Assembly: GCF_003937945.1 (NCBI RefSeq)
Contig: NZ_RSEC01000061.1
Span: 496,001 to 560,000, forward strand
From: Amycolatopsis eburnea
GTDB lineage: Bacteria; Actinomycetota; Actinomycetes; Mycobacteriales; Pseudonocardiaceae
Reading direction: 5' to 3'
Length of the DNA: 64,000 nucleotides
The stretch's first letter is position 1. Each line of letters opens with the position of its first letter. Under the pieces are notes generated by a model, which ran no database searches, was not told the DNA's origin, and worked only from the letters and a program-made list of their open reading frames with translations. Of this stretch, positions 32,638-41,109 are shown piece by piece. A program made the translations under genes and the position numbers.

Positions 32638-33423
32638 ATGGTTTCCCCAGTGATTTCCCGGATGACCCGGGTGGTGGCCGTGGCCGCGCTCGCGGTTTCG
32701 GCGGCGGCCGGCACCGCCGTGAGCGCGGCGGCCGCCACCTGGCCCAGCCCCAGCACGAACGTGCCGGTCGGCGCGACGATCAAGGTCACCAGCGGCACCT
32801 ACGACGGCGGGCTCAAGCGGTTCTACGGCACCGGCGACCTCGGGTCCGGCGGTCAGGACGAGGGCCAGAGCCCGCTGTTCCAGCTCGCCAACGGCACCAC
32901 GCTGAAGAACGTCGTCCTGGGCAGCCCGGCCGCCGACGGCGTGCACTGCCTCGGCACCTGCACGCTGCTCAACGTCTGGTGGGAGGACGTCGGCGAGGAC
33001 GCGGCGACGTTCAAGGGCACCTCCGCCTCGCAGACCATGACGATCGACGGCGGCGGCGCGCGCAAGGCGTCGGACAAGGTGTTCCAGCACAACGGTCCGG
33101 GCACGATGTACATCCGGAACTTCGAGGTGAACGACTTCGGCAAGCTGTACCGCTCCTGCGGCAACTGCAAGACGCAGTACAAGCGCAACGTCGTCGTCGA
33201 CAACGTCACCGCGACCGTGCCGGGCAAGGCGCTCGTCGGCATCAACACCAACTACGGTGACACCGCGAAGCTGACGCGGATCACCATCGTCGGCGACTCG
33301 AGCCGCAAGATCGAGCCCTGCCAGAAGTACCAGGGCGTCACCAGCGGCGAGCCGACGAAGATCGGCAGCGGTCCCGACTCGACGAACTGCCTCTACACCA
33401 GCGCGAACATCACCTACCGGTAG
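32638..33423 (+). CDS. Secreted pectate lyase, PL3 family
   Basis: 261 residues. Signal peptide about 1-32 (ending AAA), then the PL3 beta-helix: DGVHCLGTCTLLNVWWEDVG and EDAATFKG are characteristic, with several cysteines for disulfides and Asp/Glu for calcium. It cleaves de-esterified pectin at alkaline pH in known members. It has its own promoter and LacI site. The ATG follows GGGAGTGATGC. Confidence 0.93.
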   Translation: MVSPVISRMTRVVAVAALAVSAAAGTAVSAAAATWPSPSTNVPVGATIKVTSGTYDGGLKRFYGTGDLGSGGQDEGQSPLFQLANGTTLKNVVLGSPAADGVHCLGTCTLLNVWWEDVGEDAATFKGTSASQTMTIDGGGARKASDKVFQHNGPGTMYIRNFEVNDFGKLYRSCGNCKTQYKRNVVVDNVTATVPGKALVGINTNYGDTAKLTRITIVGDSSRKIEPCQKYQGVTSGEPTKIGSGPDSTNCLYTSANITYR

Positions 33424-33432
33424 TCCGAGCCG

Positions 33433-33469
33433 CGCCGCGGGTGCCGGCCGCCGTCCGGCACCCGCGGCG
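33433..33469 (+). terminator. Hairpin between PL3 lyase and pectinesterase
   Basis: Perfect 15-bp stem (33433-33447 and 33455-33469), 7-nt loop, in the 62-bp gap; no promoter is evident after it, so it may act as a partial terminator or mRNA-stability element. Confidence 0.7.
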
Positions 33470-33485
33470 TTCCCAGGGAGGCGTC

Positions 33486-34499
33486 ATGCTCACGACCCTG
33501 CTCGTCGCGGCCACGCTCGCGGCGCTGGTCAGCCCGCCGGCCGGGCCCGCGGCCGCCACCGTCGTCGTCGCCAAGGACGGCTCGGGCACGTACACCACCG
33601 TCCAGGCCGGGATCGACGCCGTGGCGGCCGGCGGCACCGTGTCGATCAAGCCCGGCACCTACCACGAGGTGATCACCGTGCCCGCGGCCAAGACCGGGGT
33701 GACCCTGCGGGGGACCACCGGCAAGGCGGCCGACGTCGTCGTCGACTACGACAACGCCAGCGGGACGAAGAAACCCGACGGGTCGACCTACGGCACGACG
33801 GGGAGCGCGACCGCGACGATCGCGGCGAACGGCTTCACCGCGACGGCGCTGACGTTCCGCAACTCCTTCGACCGCAAGGCCCACCCGGAGATCACCGCCA
33901 CCCAGGCGGTCGCGGTCAAGACCACCGGCGACCGGATGGTCTTCGACAACGTCACCTTCCTCGGGCACCAGGACACGCTGTACGCCGACACCGCGGCCGT
34001 GGGCACGACCGGCCGCCAGTACTACCGCAACTGCGCGATCAGCGGCGACGTCGACTTCCTCTTCGGGCGCGCCACCGCCGTGTTCGACCGCGCGACGATC
34101 ACCGCGCTCGACCGCGGCTCCAACCCGAACGGCTACCTGACCGCGGCCAGCACCCGGCGCACCAACCCGTACGGCTTCCTGATCGTGGGCAGCCGCGTCC
34201 TCAGCCCGGCCGCGGCGTCGAGCTTCTACCTGGGCCGGCCGTGGCACCCCGGCGGCGACGTCGACGCGATCGCGCAGGTCGTCATCCGCGACACCGCGCT
34301 CCCGGCGGCGATCAAGGCGGCACCCTGGACGGACATGTCGGGGTTCTCGTGGAAGGACGCCCGGTTCTTCGAGTACCGCAACACGGGAGCGGGCGCGGGT
34401 ACCGGGACCGACCGGCCGCAGCTGACCGCCGCGCAGGCCGCGAACTTCACCGCGCAGCGCTACCTCGCGGGCGCCGACGGGTGGAACCCCGTGCACTGA
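33486..34499 (+). CDS. Secreted pectin methylesterase, CE8 family
   Basis: 337 residues. Signal peptide about 1-24. The catalytic beta-helix contains the CE8 motifs GTYHE (GxYxE), QAVA, GHQDT, DVDFLFG (catalytic Asp) and YLGRPW (Arg). It removes methyl groups from pectin so that the two lyases can act. The ATG at 33486 follows GGGAGGCGTC. It is the last gene of the locus, convergent with the cupin gene. Confidence 0.94.
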   Translation: MLTTLLVAATLAALVSPPAGPAAATVVVAKDGSGTYTTVQAGIDAVAAGGTVSIKPGTYHEVITVPAAKTGVTLRGTTGKAADVVVDYDNASGTKKPDGSTYGTTGSATATIAANGFTATALTFRNSFDRKAHPEITATQAVAVKTTGDRMVFDNVTFLGHQDTLYADTAAVGTTGRQYYRNCAISGDVDFLFGRATAVFDRATITALDRGSNPNGYLTAASTRRTNPYGFLIVGSRVLSPAAASSFYLGRPWHPGGDVDAIAQVVIRDTALPAAIKAAPWTDMSGFSWKDARFFEYRNTGAGAGTGTDRPQLTAAQAANFTAQRYLAGADGWNPVH

Positions 34500-34535
34500 C
34501 GCCGCCACCTGCCCCAACGCGGGCCGGCCGTACGG

Positions 34536-34880
34536 CTACTGACCTCCGGCCGGTCCCAAGGCAGCCCCCGCGACCGCGCCGCCGGGCTCCTTCAGCTCGA
34601 TGAACATCGAGTGCGTCGGCGTCGTGCCGACGTTCTCGCCCGAATGCTCCTGCGCCGCGACCCAGCGCACGGCTCCGGCGGGCAGGTCCACGCCGACTTC
34701 GCGGCCGCCGGCGGAGATGCGGCGGCTGAACGCGCTCAGGGTGACCATCACCGTGTCGGGGTGGCGGTGGGGCGCGGTCCGGTCGCCGGGTGAGTCGCGG
34801 TACTCCAGCACCCGCACCCGCTCGTTCTCGAAGACCACCTGGTACAGCTCGGGGTTCGTCTCGGCCGGGTCACCGGTCAT
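34536..34880 (-). CDS. Small cupin-domain protein
   Basis: 114 residues forming a single cupin barrel: APHRHPDTVMVTLSAF gives the metal-type His pair, and GAVRWVAAQEHSGENVG the second motif. It could be a small-molecule-binding or isomerase-like protein; no specific reaction can be named. ATG 34880 has GGAGGCGGCC in front. It is divergent from a TetR gene with only 37 bp between starts, so the TetR protein likely controls it. Confidence 0.8.
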   Translation of the reverse strand: MTGDPAETNPELYQVVFENERVRVLEYRDSPGDRTAPHRHPDTVMVTLSAFSRRISAGGREVGVDLPAGAVRWVAAQEHSGENVGTTPTHSMFIELKEPGGAVAGAALGPAGGQ

Positions 34881-34905
34881 GGCCGCCTCCTTCGTGGGAC
34901 GTGAG

Positions 34906-34923
34906 TACCATGATGGCATGGCA
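34906..34923. promoter_or_regulatory. Putative TetR operator between cupin and tetR
   Basis: TACCATG-ATGG-CATGGCA, 6 of 7 arm bases symmetric, spanning the tetR start codon. TACCAT (34906-34911) could also be the -10 of a leaderless tetR mRNA. Confidence 0.5.
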
Positions 34924-35508
34924 GTACCATATGAGTCCACTGGCAGGCGGCGGCAGAAGGGCCGCACCCGGGCCGCGCTGGTCGAGGCCGCGCACGCGCT
35001 GCTCGCCGAGGGTGGATCGCCGACCGTCGAGGACGCCGCCGCCGCGGCCGGGATTTCCCGCACCACCGCCTACCGCTACTTCCCGAACCAGCGCGAGCTG
35101 CTGCTCGCCGCCTACCCGGAGATCCAGGACGACGCGGGCCTGCTGCCCCCGGACGCGCCCGCCGATCCCGCCGCGCGGCTCGAGCTGGTGATGCGGGAGT
35201 TCATCGCCTTCACGCTGCGCTGGGAGCCGCAGCTGCGCGCGCAGTTACGGCTGTCGCTGGAGCCCGGTGCCCAGCAACCTGTGTTGCGCCGGGGAAGGGC
35301 GATCCGCTGGATCGAGGAGGCGCTCGCCCCGCTCGCGGAGACGCACCCGCACCTGGACGTCCACGGCCTGGCGACCGCGATCCGGTCGGCGTCGGGCATC
35401 GAGTCGCTGGTGTGGCTGACCGACATCGGCGGGCTCGACCGCGCGCGGGCCGCCGACGTGCTGGCGGGGTCGGCGCGGGCCATCCTGCGGGAGGCGCTCC
35501 TCACGTGA
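34918..35508 (+). CDS. TetR-family transcriptional regulator
   Basis: 196 residues: TetR HTH (about 17-62, VEDAAAAAGISRTTAYRYFPNQ) and an all-helical ligand domain. It is divergent from the cupin gene, which I infer is its target. There is no Shine-Dalgarno before the ATG. Its 3' end overlaps the converging secreted-protein gene by 8 bp. Confidence 0.88.
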   Translation: MAVPYESTGRRRQKGRTRAALVEAAHALLAEGGSPTVEDAAAAAGISRTTAYRYFPNQRELLLAAYPEIQDDAGLLPPDAPADPAARLELVMREFIAFTLRWEPQLRAQLRLSLEPGAQQPVLRRGRAIRWIEEALAPLAETHPHLDVHGLATAIRSASGIESLVWLTDIGGLDRARAADVLAGSARAILREALLT

Positions 35509-35911
35509 TCGACACCGTCGCGACGCACGATTCCGTGCCGTTGTCGAACGTGGTCGACGCGTTCCCCACCGCGGTGACCGGCACGTTGATGCCGGACGGC
35601 AGCGTCAGGCTCGTGCTCCCCGACGTCGGAATCGAGCGGGTGTAGATCGTGTGCGTGGTGAAGCCGTCGCGGTAGAAGATCCGCAGCAGCAGGTTGCCCG
35701 CGTCGCCGATGTACGGGCCCGACGACGTCGTCGCGCCGAGCATGTGGTGGTAGCCGCCGGACGTCTCGTACCGGAGGGTGAACGAGCCGCCGAAGCCGCC
35801 GGTGCTGCAGACGCCCGTCTTCTGGGTGGTGGTGGCCGCCTGGGCCGGGGCCGCCAGGACCGTCACGCCGGCCACGAGTGCCGCCAGCGCGGCTCGGATC
35901 GCAGTCTTCAT
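35501..35911 (-). CDS. Small secreted protein, unknown family
   Basis: 136 residues: signal peptide (1-25, ending AQA) and a mature domain of about 110 residues rich in Thr, Ser and Gly, with two cysteines (CSTGGFGG and ESCVAT) that may form one disulfide linking the ends. It looks like a small beta-sandwich. No catalytic motif and no recognised family. Confidence 0.7.
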   Translation of the reverse strand: MKTAIRAALAALVAGVTVLAAPAQAATTTQKTGVCSTGGFGGSFTLRYETSGGYHHMLGATTSSGPYIGDAGNLLLRIFYRDGFTTHTIYTRSIPTSGSTSLTLPSGINVPVTAVGNASTTFDNGTESCVATVSIT

Positions 35912-35951
35912 GGCGTCATCCTGGCGGGTCCCGCTTCCGTTCCGCTTCCCT

Positions 35952-36812
35952 TCAGGCGGTAGTGCGGACGAGCAGGACCGGGCAGTCGGCGTGGTGGAGC
36001 AGGGCCTGGCCGGTGGAGCCGAGCAGGAGCCCGGGGAAGCCGCCGCGGCCGCGGTCGCCGAGGACGACGAGCTGCGCGCCGCCGCTGCGCTCGATCAGCT
36101 CCCGCCGGGGGTGGGCGTGCACCAGGACCCGCTCGACCTCGACGTCGCCGGTGTCGTGGGCCAGCAGCCGCTCGCCGAGCAGCCGGTGCCCGGCCTCGGT
36201 GACGCAGCGCGGATCCCGGCGCGGCGGTGGCGTGTCCGCCCAGGCGTGCAGCACGACGAGCGGCGCCCCGCGGGTCCGGGCTTCGGCGAGCGCGGCCGCG
36301 AGGACCCGCGCGCCGGCTTCGCTGCCGTCGATCCCGGTGACGACCGGGCGGTCGGCCGCGCCGGGCTCGTCCCAGCTGTCCCCGCGCACGACGGCGGTGT
36401 CGCAGCGTGCGTGCGTCCCGACGGCCGCGGCGACCGAGCCCGCGAGCAGGCTGGTGAGCCGCCCGTGCCCCGCGGAGCCGACGACGAGCAGCGCCGCGGA
36501 CCTCGACGCCTCGATCAGCGCCTGCGCCGCGCGATCGGAGTCGAGCCGGGTGACGGCATCGTGCACCCCCTGCGCGGCGGCCAGTTCCTGAGCGGTCCGC
36601 AGCGCGCGGCGCCCGCGTGCCCGCAGCGCGTCGACAAGCTCATCCGGCGGCGGCACGACTCCACCGGCGAGCAGCGCGGGGACGTCGAGGGCGTGGACAA
36701 TCTCGAGGGGAGCGCTCCGCAGCCGTGCGGTCCGCGCGGCCCAGCGAACGGCGTCGAGCGACTCGGCCGACCCGTCCACCCCGGTGACGATCGGCGGTCC
36801 GGTCATCTTCAA
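35952..36812 (-). CDS. Universal stress protein, two UspA domains
   Basis: 286 residues with two UspA modules (about 7-140 and 155-284). Each ends in the ATP-binding loop: GSAGHGRLTSLLAGSV (domain 1) and GDRGRGGFPGLLLGSTGQAL (domain 2, canonical G-2x-G-9x-GS). Tandem USPs of this size are typical of actinobacteria and respond to hypoxia or stationary phase. Its upstream side faces the repeat-rich region 36813-37281. Confidence 0.92.
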   Translation of the reverse strand: MKMTGPPIVTGVDGSAESLDAVRWAARTARLRSAPLEIVHALDVPALLAGGVVPPPDELVDALRARGRRALRTAQELAAAQGVHDAVTRLDSDRAAQALIEASRSAALLVVGSAGHGRLTSLLAGSVAAAVGTHARCDTAVVRGDSWDEPGAADRPVVTGIDGSEAGARVLAAALAEARTRGAPLVVLHAWADTPPPRRDPRCVTEAGHRLLGERLLAHDTGDVEVERVLVHAHPRRELIERSGGAQLVVLGDRGRGGFPGLLLGSTGQALLHHADCPVLLVRTTA

Positions 36813-37281
36813 GACTGTAGGCCGGTGCGGTCACGGCCGGGAGCCTGGCGGAGATGTCATGAAAGGGTCGTTCACCTCGTCCGGCGAGATGAACGACCCT
36901 TTCATGTCGTCCGGCCGCGGGGGTTCCGGCAAGGTCGGGGCGGCGCCGGGCCGGAATCTCGGACCCGGCTCGCGTGGCGGGCGGTGCGGGCGCGGCCGGG
37001 AGGCCGGCGGGATGTCATGAGAGAGTCGTTCATGTCGTCCGGCGCCAGGGTCCCGGCAAAGTCGCGCCGGCGAGCGGGTGACCGGCCGCAAAGTCGCCTG
37101 GCCGCGTGGTCTGCCCGGCGTCGCGGGGATGTCATGAAAGGGTCGTTCATGTCGTCTGGCGAGATGAACGACCCTTTCATGACGTCCGGCCAAGTCGGGC
37201 GCTGGCCCCGGCGCGTGCGGTCGCGGCCCGTGCCGGTCTCCGGCAAGATCTGCGGCGTCCCTCGAACGGTCCGGAGGAGCG
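36813..37281. repeat. 469-bp gene-free region with palindromic repeats C, D and E
   Basis: It lies between two divergent genes (usp and prepilin peptidase). Element C: 17-bp arms 36858-36874 and 36890-36906, 15-nt loop. Element D: a single half, core TGAGAGAGTCGTTCA (37018-37032), no partner. Element E: 20-bp arms 37131-37150 and 37164-37183, 13-nt loop. The loops and flanks also share TCGTCYGGC. Short frames through the elements on both strands give similar peptides (MKGSF...), a consequence of symmetry and not a gene. I see no clear promoter apart from the ribosome site of the downstream gene. Confidence 0.85.
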
Positions 37282-38061
37282 ATGGCGGTGCTGGTCGTGG
37301 CGGCCGGGGTGCTCGGACTCCTCGTCGGGTCGTTCCTCAACGTCGTCATCCACCGCGTGCCGCGTGGCGAGTCGGTCGTCCGCCCACCCTCCCGCTGCCC
37401 CGGCTGCGGCGAAGAGATCCGCGCCCGCCACAACGTTCCCGTCTTCGGCTGGCTCGTCCTGCGCGGCCGGTGCGCGAACTGCGGCAGCCGGATCAGCGTC
37501 CGGTACCCGCTCGTCGAACTCGGCACCGGCGTCCTCTTCGCGCTGCTGGCCCTCCGGCTCGACCCGCCGGACCTGCCCGCCTACCTCTACTTCGGCGCCA
37601 TCGGCATCGCGCTCGCGCTGATCGACCTCGACTGCCGCCGCCTGCCGGACGCGATCGTGCTGCCGTCCTACCCGGTGCTCGCCGTGCTGCTGACCGCCTC
37701 CGCCTGGTACCGCGACGACTGGTGGGCCCTCGCCCGCGCCGGGATCGGCGGGGCCGCCCTGTTCGGCTTCTACCTGCTGCTCGCCCTCGTGTACCCCCGG
37801 GGCATGGGGTTCGGTGACGTCAAGCTCGCCGGACTCCTGGGCGGCGTCCTCGGCTACCTCTCCTGGACGGCGTTGCTCCTCGGCGCGTTCGGCGGCTTCC
37901 TGCTCGGCGCGGTGGCCGGCGTCGTCGTGCTCGCCGCCGGCAAGGGCGATCGCAAGACGGCACTGCCGTTCGGGCCGTTCATGATCGCCGCCGCGCTGCT
38001 CGCCGTCTTCGTGGCGGACCCGCTGGGGCGGGCCTACCGCGAACTGGCCGGCCTGGCCTGA
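37282..38061 (+). CDS. pilD: Prepilin peptidase / N-methyltransferase
   Basis: 259-residue membrane aspartic protease that cleaves type IV prepilin leaders and methylates the new N-terminus. The cytoplasmic loop has the two CxxC pairs (RCPGCGEE and RCANCGSR). The catalytic Asp residues are in LIDLDCRRLPD and GMGFGDVKLAG. About eight transmembrane helices. GGAGGAGCG precedes the ATG. It converges on the pilus gene run, ending 5 bp from it. Confidence 0.94.
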   Translation: MAVLVVAAGVLGLLVGSFLNVVIHRVPRGESVVRPPSRCPGCGEEIRARHNVPVFGWLVLRGRCANCGSRISVRYPLVELGTGVLFALLALRLDPPDLPAYLYFGAIGIALALIDLDCRRLPDAIVLPSYPVLAVLLTASAWYRDDWWALARAGIGGAALFGFYLLLALVYPRGMGFGDVKLAGLLGGVLGYLSWTALLLGAFGGFLLGAVAGVVVLAAGKGDRKTALPFGPFMIAAALLAVFVADPLGRAYRELAGLA

Positions 38062-38066
38062 GCGGT

Positions 38067-40052
38067 CTAGCGGTTGCCGGACCAGCTGAGCACCGACACC
38101 TGTCTCGCGCCCGCCACCGGGTGGGCCGGGTCGCCGTCGACGTAGGCGACCCGGGCGCGCGCCGCCGGGGTGCCGGCCGGGGTGCACGTGCTCGCGCCCG
38201 GGCAGACGTACGCCGCCAGGTAGACGCCGAAGACGAAGCCGGGGGAGTCGTCCGGGACCTCGATCACCGGGCCGGTGAAGGACACGCTGCCGGTCAGCTT
38301 CACCTGCAACGACCGGGCGATCACGCCGAAGCGGAAGATCGGTTCGATCGCGTTGTTCAGCGTGATGTCCAGGACGGCCTTCGGCGCGTACGTCGTGCCC
38401 TGCACGTAGAACCGGTTCCCGGAGGTGTTCACCGACGTCACCAGCGCGCACGCCGCGCTGGTGACGTACATCAGCTGCGTGCACCCGCTCTGCGCGCGCA
38501 ACGCGGGCGGCGTGTAGGTGAGCTCCAGCTGCAGCGCGTCCACCTGCTCGGTGCCCTTGTGCTTGACCGCGGCCGTGTACGCCAGCTGCGCGCCGGTGAA
38601 CCCGCCGTCGTACACCTGCTGCGACAGCGCGCCCGTGACGTCGACCAGGTCGGTGTGCAGGACCTTGTCCGAGTACGACGGCACGCCGAACTTGTCCGCG
38701 CCCAGCTGGACGGACAGCGCGTCCTGGCTCGACCCGTTGTCGTTCCCGTGCACCACGCGGATCTTCGCGGACGTCAACAGGGACCCGGCCGGGATCGCGG
38801 CGGGCGGGGCGTACCCGGTCGCGGTCACGGTGGCGCTCTGGTTGCCGTTGCCGTTGTTCGTCCACGTCGCCAGGTTGCCGTCCACAGTGGACAGGCTGCC
38901 GGCGGGCGCGCTGGTGAAGGTCCCGGACGGCGTGCCGGACGGTGTGAGCGTCGCGGTCACCGGGGCCTCGGCGCCGGAGGTGAGCCCGTACAGCGCGACC
39001 GGCGGTTTCGTCCCGCTGTAGGACCCGCAGATCTCCGCCTCCGCGGCCTTGACCGCGAGCCGGCTGTCGCCGCCGAAGACGAACTGGACGCCGACCGCGC
39101 TCGCGTCTTCGATCGGGTTGTCGCACGCGCCCGGGATGGCCGTGTCCGCCGCCGACGGCGCCGCGATGACCCGGCCGGCGCGGTCCACCGGCGTGCCCGC
39201 GACCAGGCGGCCGCTGTTGACCGTCCAGACGTCGTCGCCCGCGGGCAGGCCCGGCGGGCGCGCGGCCGAGCTGTTGCGGAAGTCGAAGTAGTAGGCGCCC
39301 GGCTTGAACCACCAGATGCTGTCCTTGCACGGGCTGCTGTTGGTCATCAGCGCGGAGAGGCCGACGGCGTCGTCGTAGAAGCCGGGCTCGAAGGTCACCA
39401 CCGGGCCGGTGCAGCCGGGCACGGCCCGGTGGGCGGGCACCGAGGTCAGCGCCGGGGCGTACCCGGGATCGGCGCCGAGTGCCGAACCGCCGTAGCCGCA
39501 GGACGCCGCCGGCGTGCTCCGGATCGTGCCCGCGCAGGCCCCGCGGGCGTACACCGCGGTGTTGGTGTCGAGCGAGCCGTTGACGACGTTGATGTTCGAG
39601 TTCGAGTAGACGACGCCGTGGACGCGGAACGCCGAGCCGGTCGGCTGCTGGATGGTGAGGCCGTCTTCGCCGCCGGTGCCGAGGGTGAGGATCGCGTTGC
39701 CCGGCCGGTTGCAGGCGCTCAGCGACGGGCACTGGATCAGTACCTTCGCCGGGTCCGCGGAGCACGTCACGGCGGCCGAGCCCCCGCCGCCGAAGTTCGG
39801 CAGGTCCAGCGTGTCGGAGCCGCCGAAGCAGTGCTGGCCGGACGCACCGGTGAAGGTGCTGTTGCGGATCCCGTTGATGCCCGCCTGCAACGCGCCGTCG
39901 GCCGTGTAGGCGGCCGAGGCCTGGTCGCGGAGGTTGACCGTGGCGCGGACGCTGGTGTCGGCGAAGGACAGCAGCGCGCCGAGCACCACCGCGACGACCG
40001 TGACGAGGATGAGCACCAGGGGCAGCGCGGCCCCGGTGTCGTCGCGCTTCAT
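38067..40052 (-). CDS. Large PilX-like pilus-associated protein
   Basis: 661 residues. The N-terminus (MKRDDTGAALPLVLILVTVV) is a PilX-type signal anchor: Gly then a hydrophobic helix without Glu5. The rest is extracellular, with many cysteines and Ser/Thr/Gly-rich beta sequence, far longer than a normal minor pilin (150-250). It could be a tip adhesin or an assembly platform carried on the pilus. The start overlaps the preceding minor pilin stop (ATGA) and has GGAGGCAGAC. It is the last gene of the run. Confidence 0.75.
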   Translation of the reverse strand: MKRDDTGAALPLVLILVTVVAVVLGALLSFADTSVRATVNLRDQASAAYTADGALQAGINGIRNSTFTGASGQHCFGGSDTLDLPNFGGGGSAAVTCSADPAKVLIQCPSLSACNRPGNAILTLGTGGEDGLTIQQPTGSAFRVHGVVYSNSNINVVNGSLDTNTAVYARGACAGTIRSTPAASCGYGGSALGADPGYAPALTSVPAHRAVPGCTGPVVTFEPGFYDDAVGLSALMTNSSPCKDSIWWFKPGAYYFDFRNSSAARPPGLPAGDDVWTVNSGRLVAGTPVDRAGRVIAAPSAADTAIPGACDNPIEDASAVGVQFVFGGDSRLAVKAAEAEICGSYSGTKPPVALYGLTSGAEAPVTATLTPSGTPSGTFTSAPAGSLSTVDGNLATWTNNGNGNQSATVTATGYAPPAAIPAGSLLTSAKIRVVHGNDNGSSQDALSVQLGADKFGVPSYSDKVLHTDLVDVTGALSQQVYDGGFTGAQLAYTAAVKHKGTEQVDALQLELTYTPPALRAQSGCTQLMYVTSAACALVTSVNTSGNRFYVQGTTYAPKAVLDITLNNAIEPIFRFGVIARSLQVKLTGSVSFTGPVIEVPDDSPGFVFGVYLAAYVCPGASTCTPAGTPAARARVAYVDGDPAHPVAGARQVSVLSWSGNR

Positions 40053-40675
40053 GTCTGCCTCCGTTGCCCGAACAGGGTGATGGGGTAGGGGTCGGCGCCG
40101 GCCGCGACGGCGGTGTAGGTGAGCTTCACCCACTGCGGCACGGCGGCGTCGGTGCAGGTGCTGGAGCAGGTGACGGCCGGGCTGCCGGGCCGGACGTGGT
40201 GCGCGACGACGGCGTCGGACACCGGCGACGGCGACCCCAGGCAGCGCAGGCGGTGCAGCTCGGTCCCGGCCAGGTAGTAGGCGACGATCGCGGTGCGCCG
40301 GGTCGCAGCCGGCGTGCTGGTGTCCCAGTCGTCGGACAGCAGCCGCAGCACCGAAACCGGCGTCGCGGCGGTGCCGCAGACCTGGCCGCCCGCGTCGTAG
40401 GCCGCGCCCAGCTGGACCGACGCCGAGAACGGGACCTTGCCGTTGGCGACCTGGCCCGTGAAGTCGCGCAGGCCGGTCGCGGCGACGTCCTGGGCGAAGA
40501 ACGCCGAGCTCTGCTGGGCGTCGCGGGAGACGGCGAGGCGGGCGGAGGTGGCGTCGGTGTTCTTGATCGCGATCAGCACCGCGGTGGCGATCGGCGCGAC
40601 GACCACCCCGAGGAGCGCGACGACGACGAGCAGCTCGATGAGCGTGAACCCGGCGTCGGAGCGGCGGTTCAGCAC
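40049..40675 (-). CDS. Minor type IV pilin
   Basis: 208 residues with prepilin motif DAG/FTLIELLVVVALLGVV: cleavage after Gly9, Glu at mature position 5. The mature region has several cysteines. GTG 40675 has GGGGAGGC upstream and lies inside the end of the previous gene (7-bp overlap). Comparable to PilW-type minor pilins by position, ahead of the PilX-like gene. Confidence 0.85.
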   Translation of the reverse strand: MLNRRSDAGFTLIELLVVVALLGVVVAPIATAVLIAIKNTDATSARLAVSRDAQQSSAFFAQDVAATGLRDFTGQVANGKVPFSASVQLGAAYDAGGQVCGTAATPVSVLRLLSDDWDTSTPAATRRTAIVAYYLAGTELHRLRCLGSPSPVSDAVVAHHVRPGSPAVTCSSTCTDAAVPQWVKLTYTAVAAGADPYPITLFGQRRQT

Positions 40676-41109
40676 GGTGCCTCCCCGAGCCCGCAGCGCT
40701 TGCGCACCACGACTTCCAGACGTTCGCTCGCGCGCCCGTCGCCGCTGGCGACCTGCACGGTCAGCTGCTGCAGCCCGGTGTCGGCGCCGCAGGTGGCCGA
40801 CCACGCCGAGCCGGTCCAGTACTTCACCGCGGTCACCGTGCTGGTGAACCCGGCCGGCACCGTGAACCCGGCCGGCGCGGCGTACTTCGCAGGTGTCGCG
40901 CACGGGACGTAGCCGCCGGCCATGACCTGGTTCTCGATCGCCTCGCCGAAGTCGCGCACGCCCGCGCCCGCGGTCGCCTGCTTGCGGTGGACGTCGGACA
41001 TCAGGGTCGAGGCACCGATGCCGCCGACGATCGCGGCGACCGCGACCCCCAGGATCGCGATCGCGACCAGCAGTTCGAGGAGGCTCTCGCCCCGGTCGCC
41101 GGCGCGCAT
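40669..41109 (-). CDS. Minor type IV pilin
   Basis: 146 residues with a class III-type signal RG/ESLLELLVAIAILGVAVAAIVGG: cleavage after Gly7 and Glu at mature position 5. Resembles PilV-type minor pilins. Start and pilC stop share one base (TGATG arrangement), so expression is coupled. Confidence 0.82.
   Translation of the reverse strand: MRAGDRGESLLELLVAIAILGVAVAAIVGGIGASTLMSDVHRKQATAGAGVRDFGEAIENQVMAGGYVPCATPAKYAAPAGFTVPAGFTSTVTAVKYWTGSAWSATCGADTGLQQLTVQVASGDGRASERLEVVVRKRCGLGEAPC

Noticed and set aside
36854..37190. Short peptides of MKGSF... type encoded by the palindromic repeats on both strands
   Set aside because: Similar peptides on both strands follow from the symmetry of the repeat. 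No ribosome sites or consistent stops, and the other flavours of the element do not encode them.
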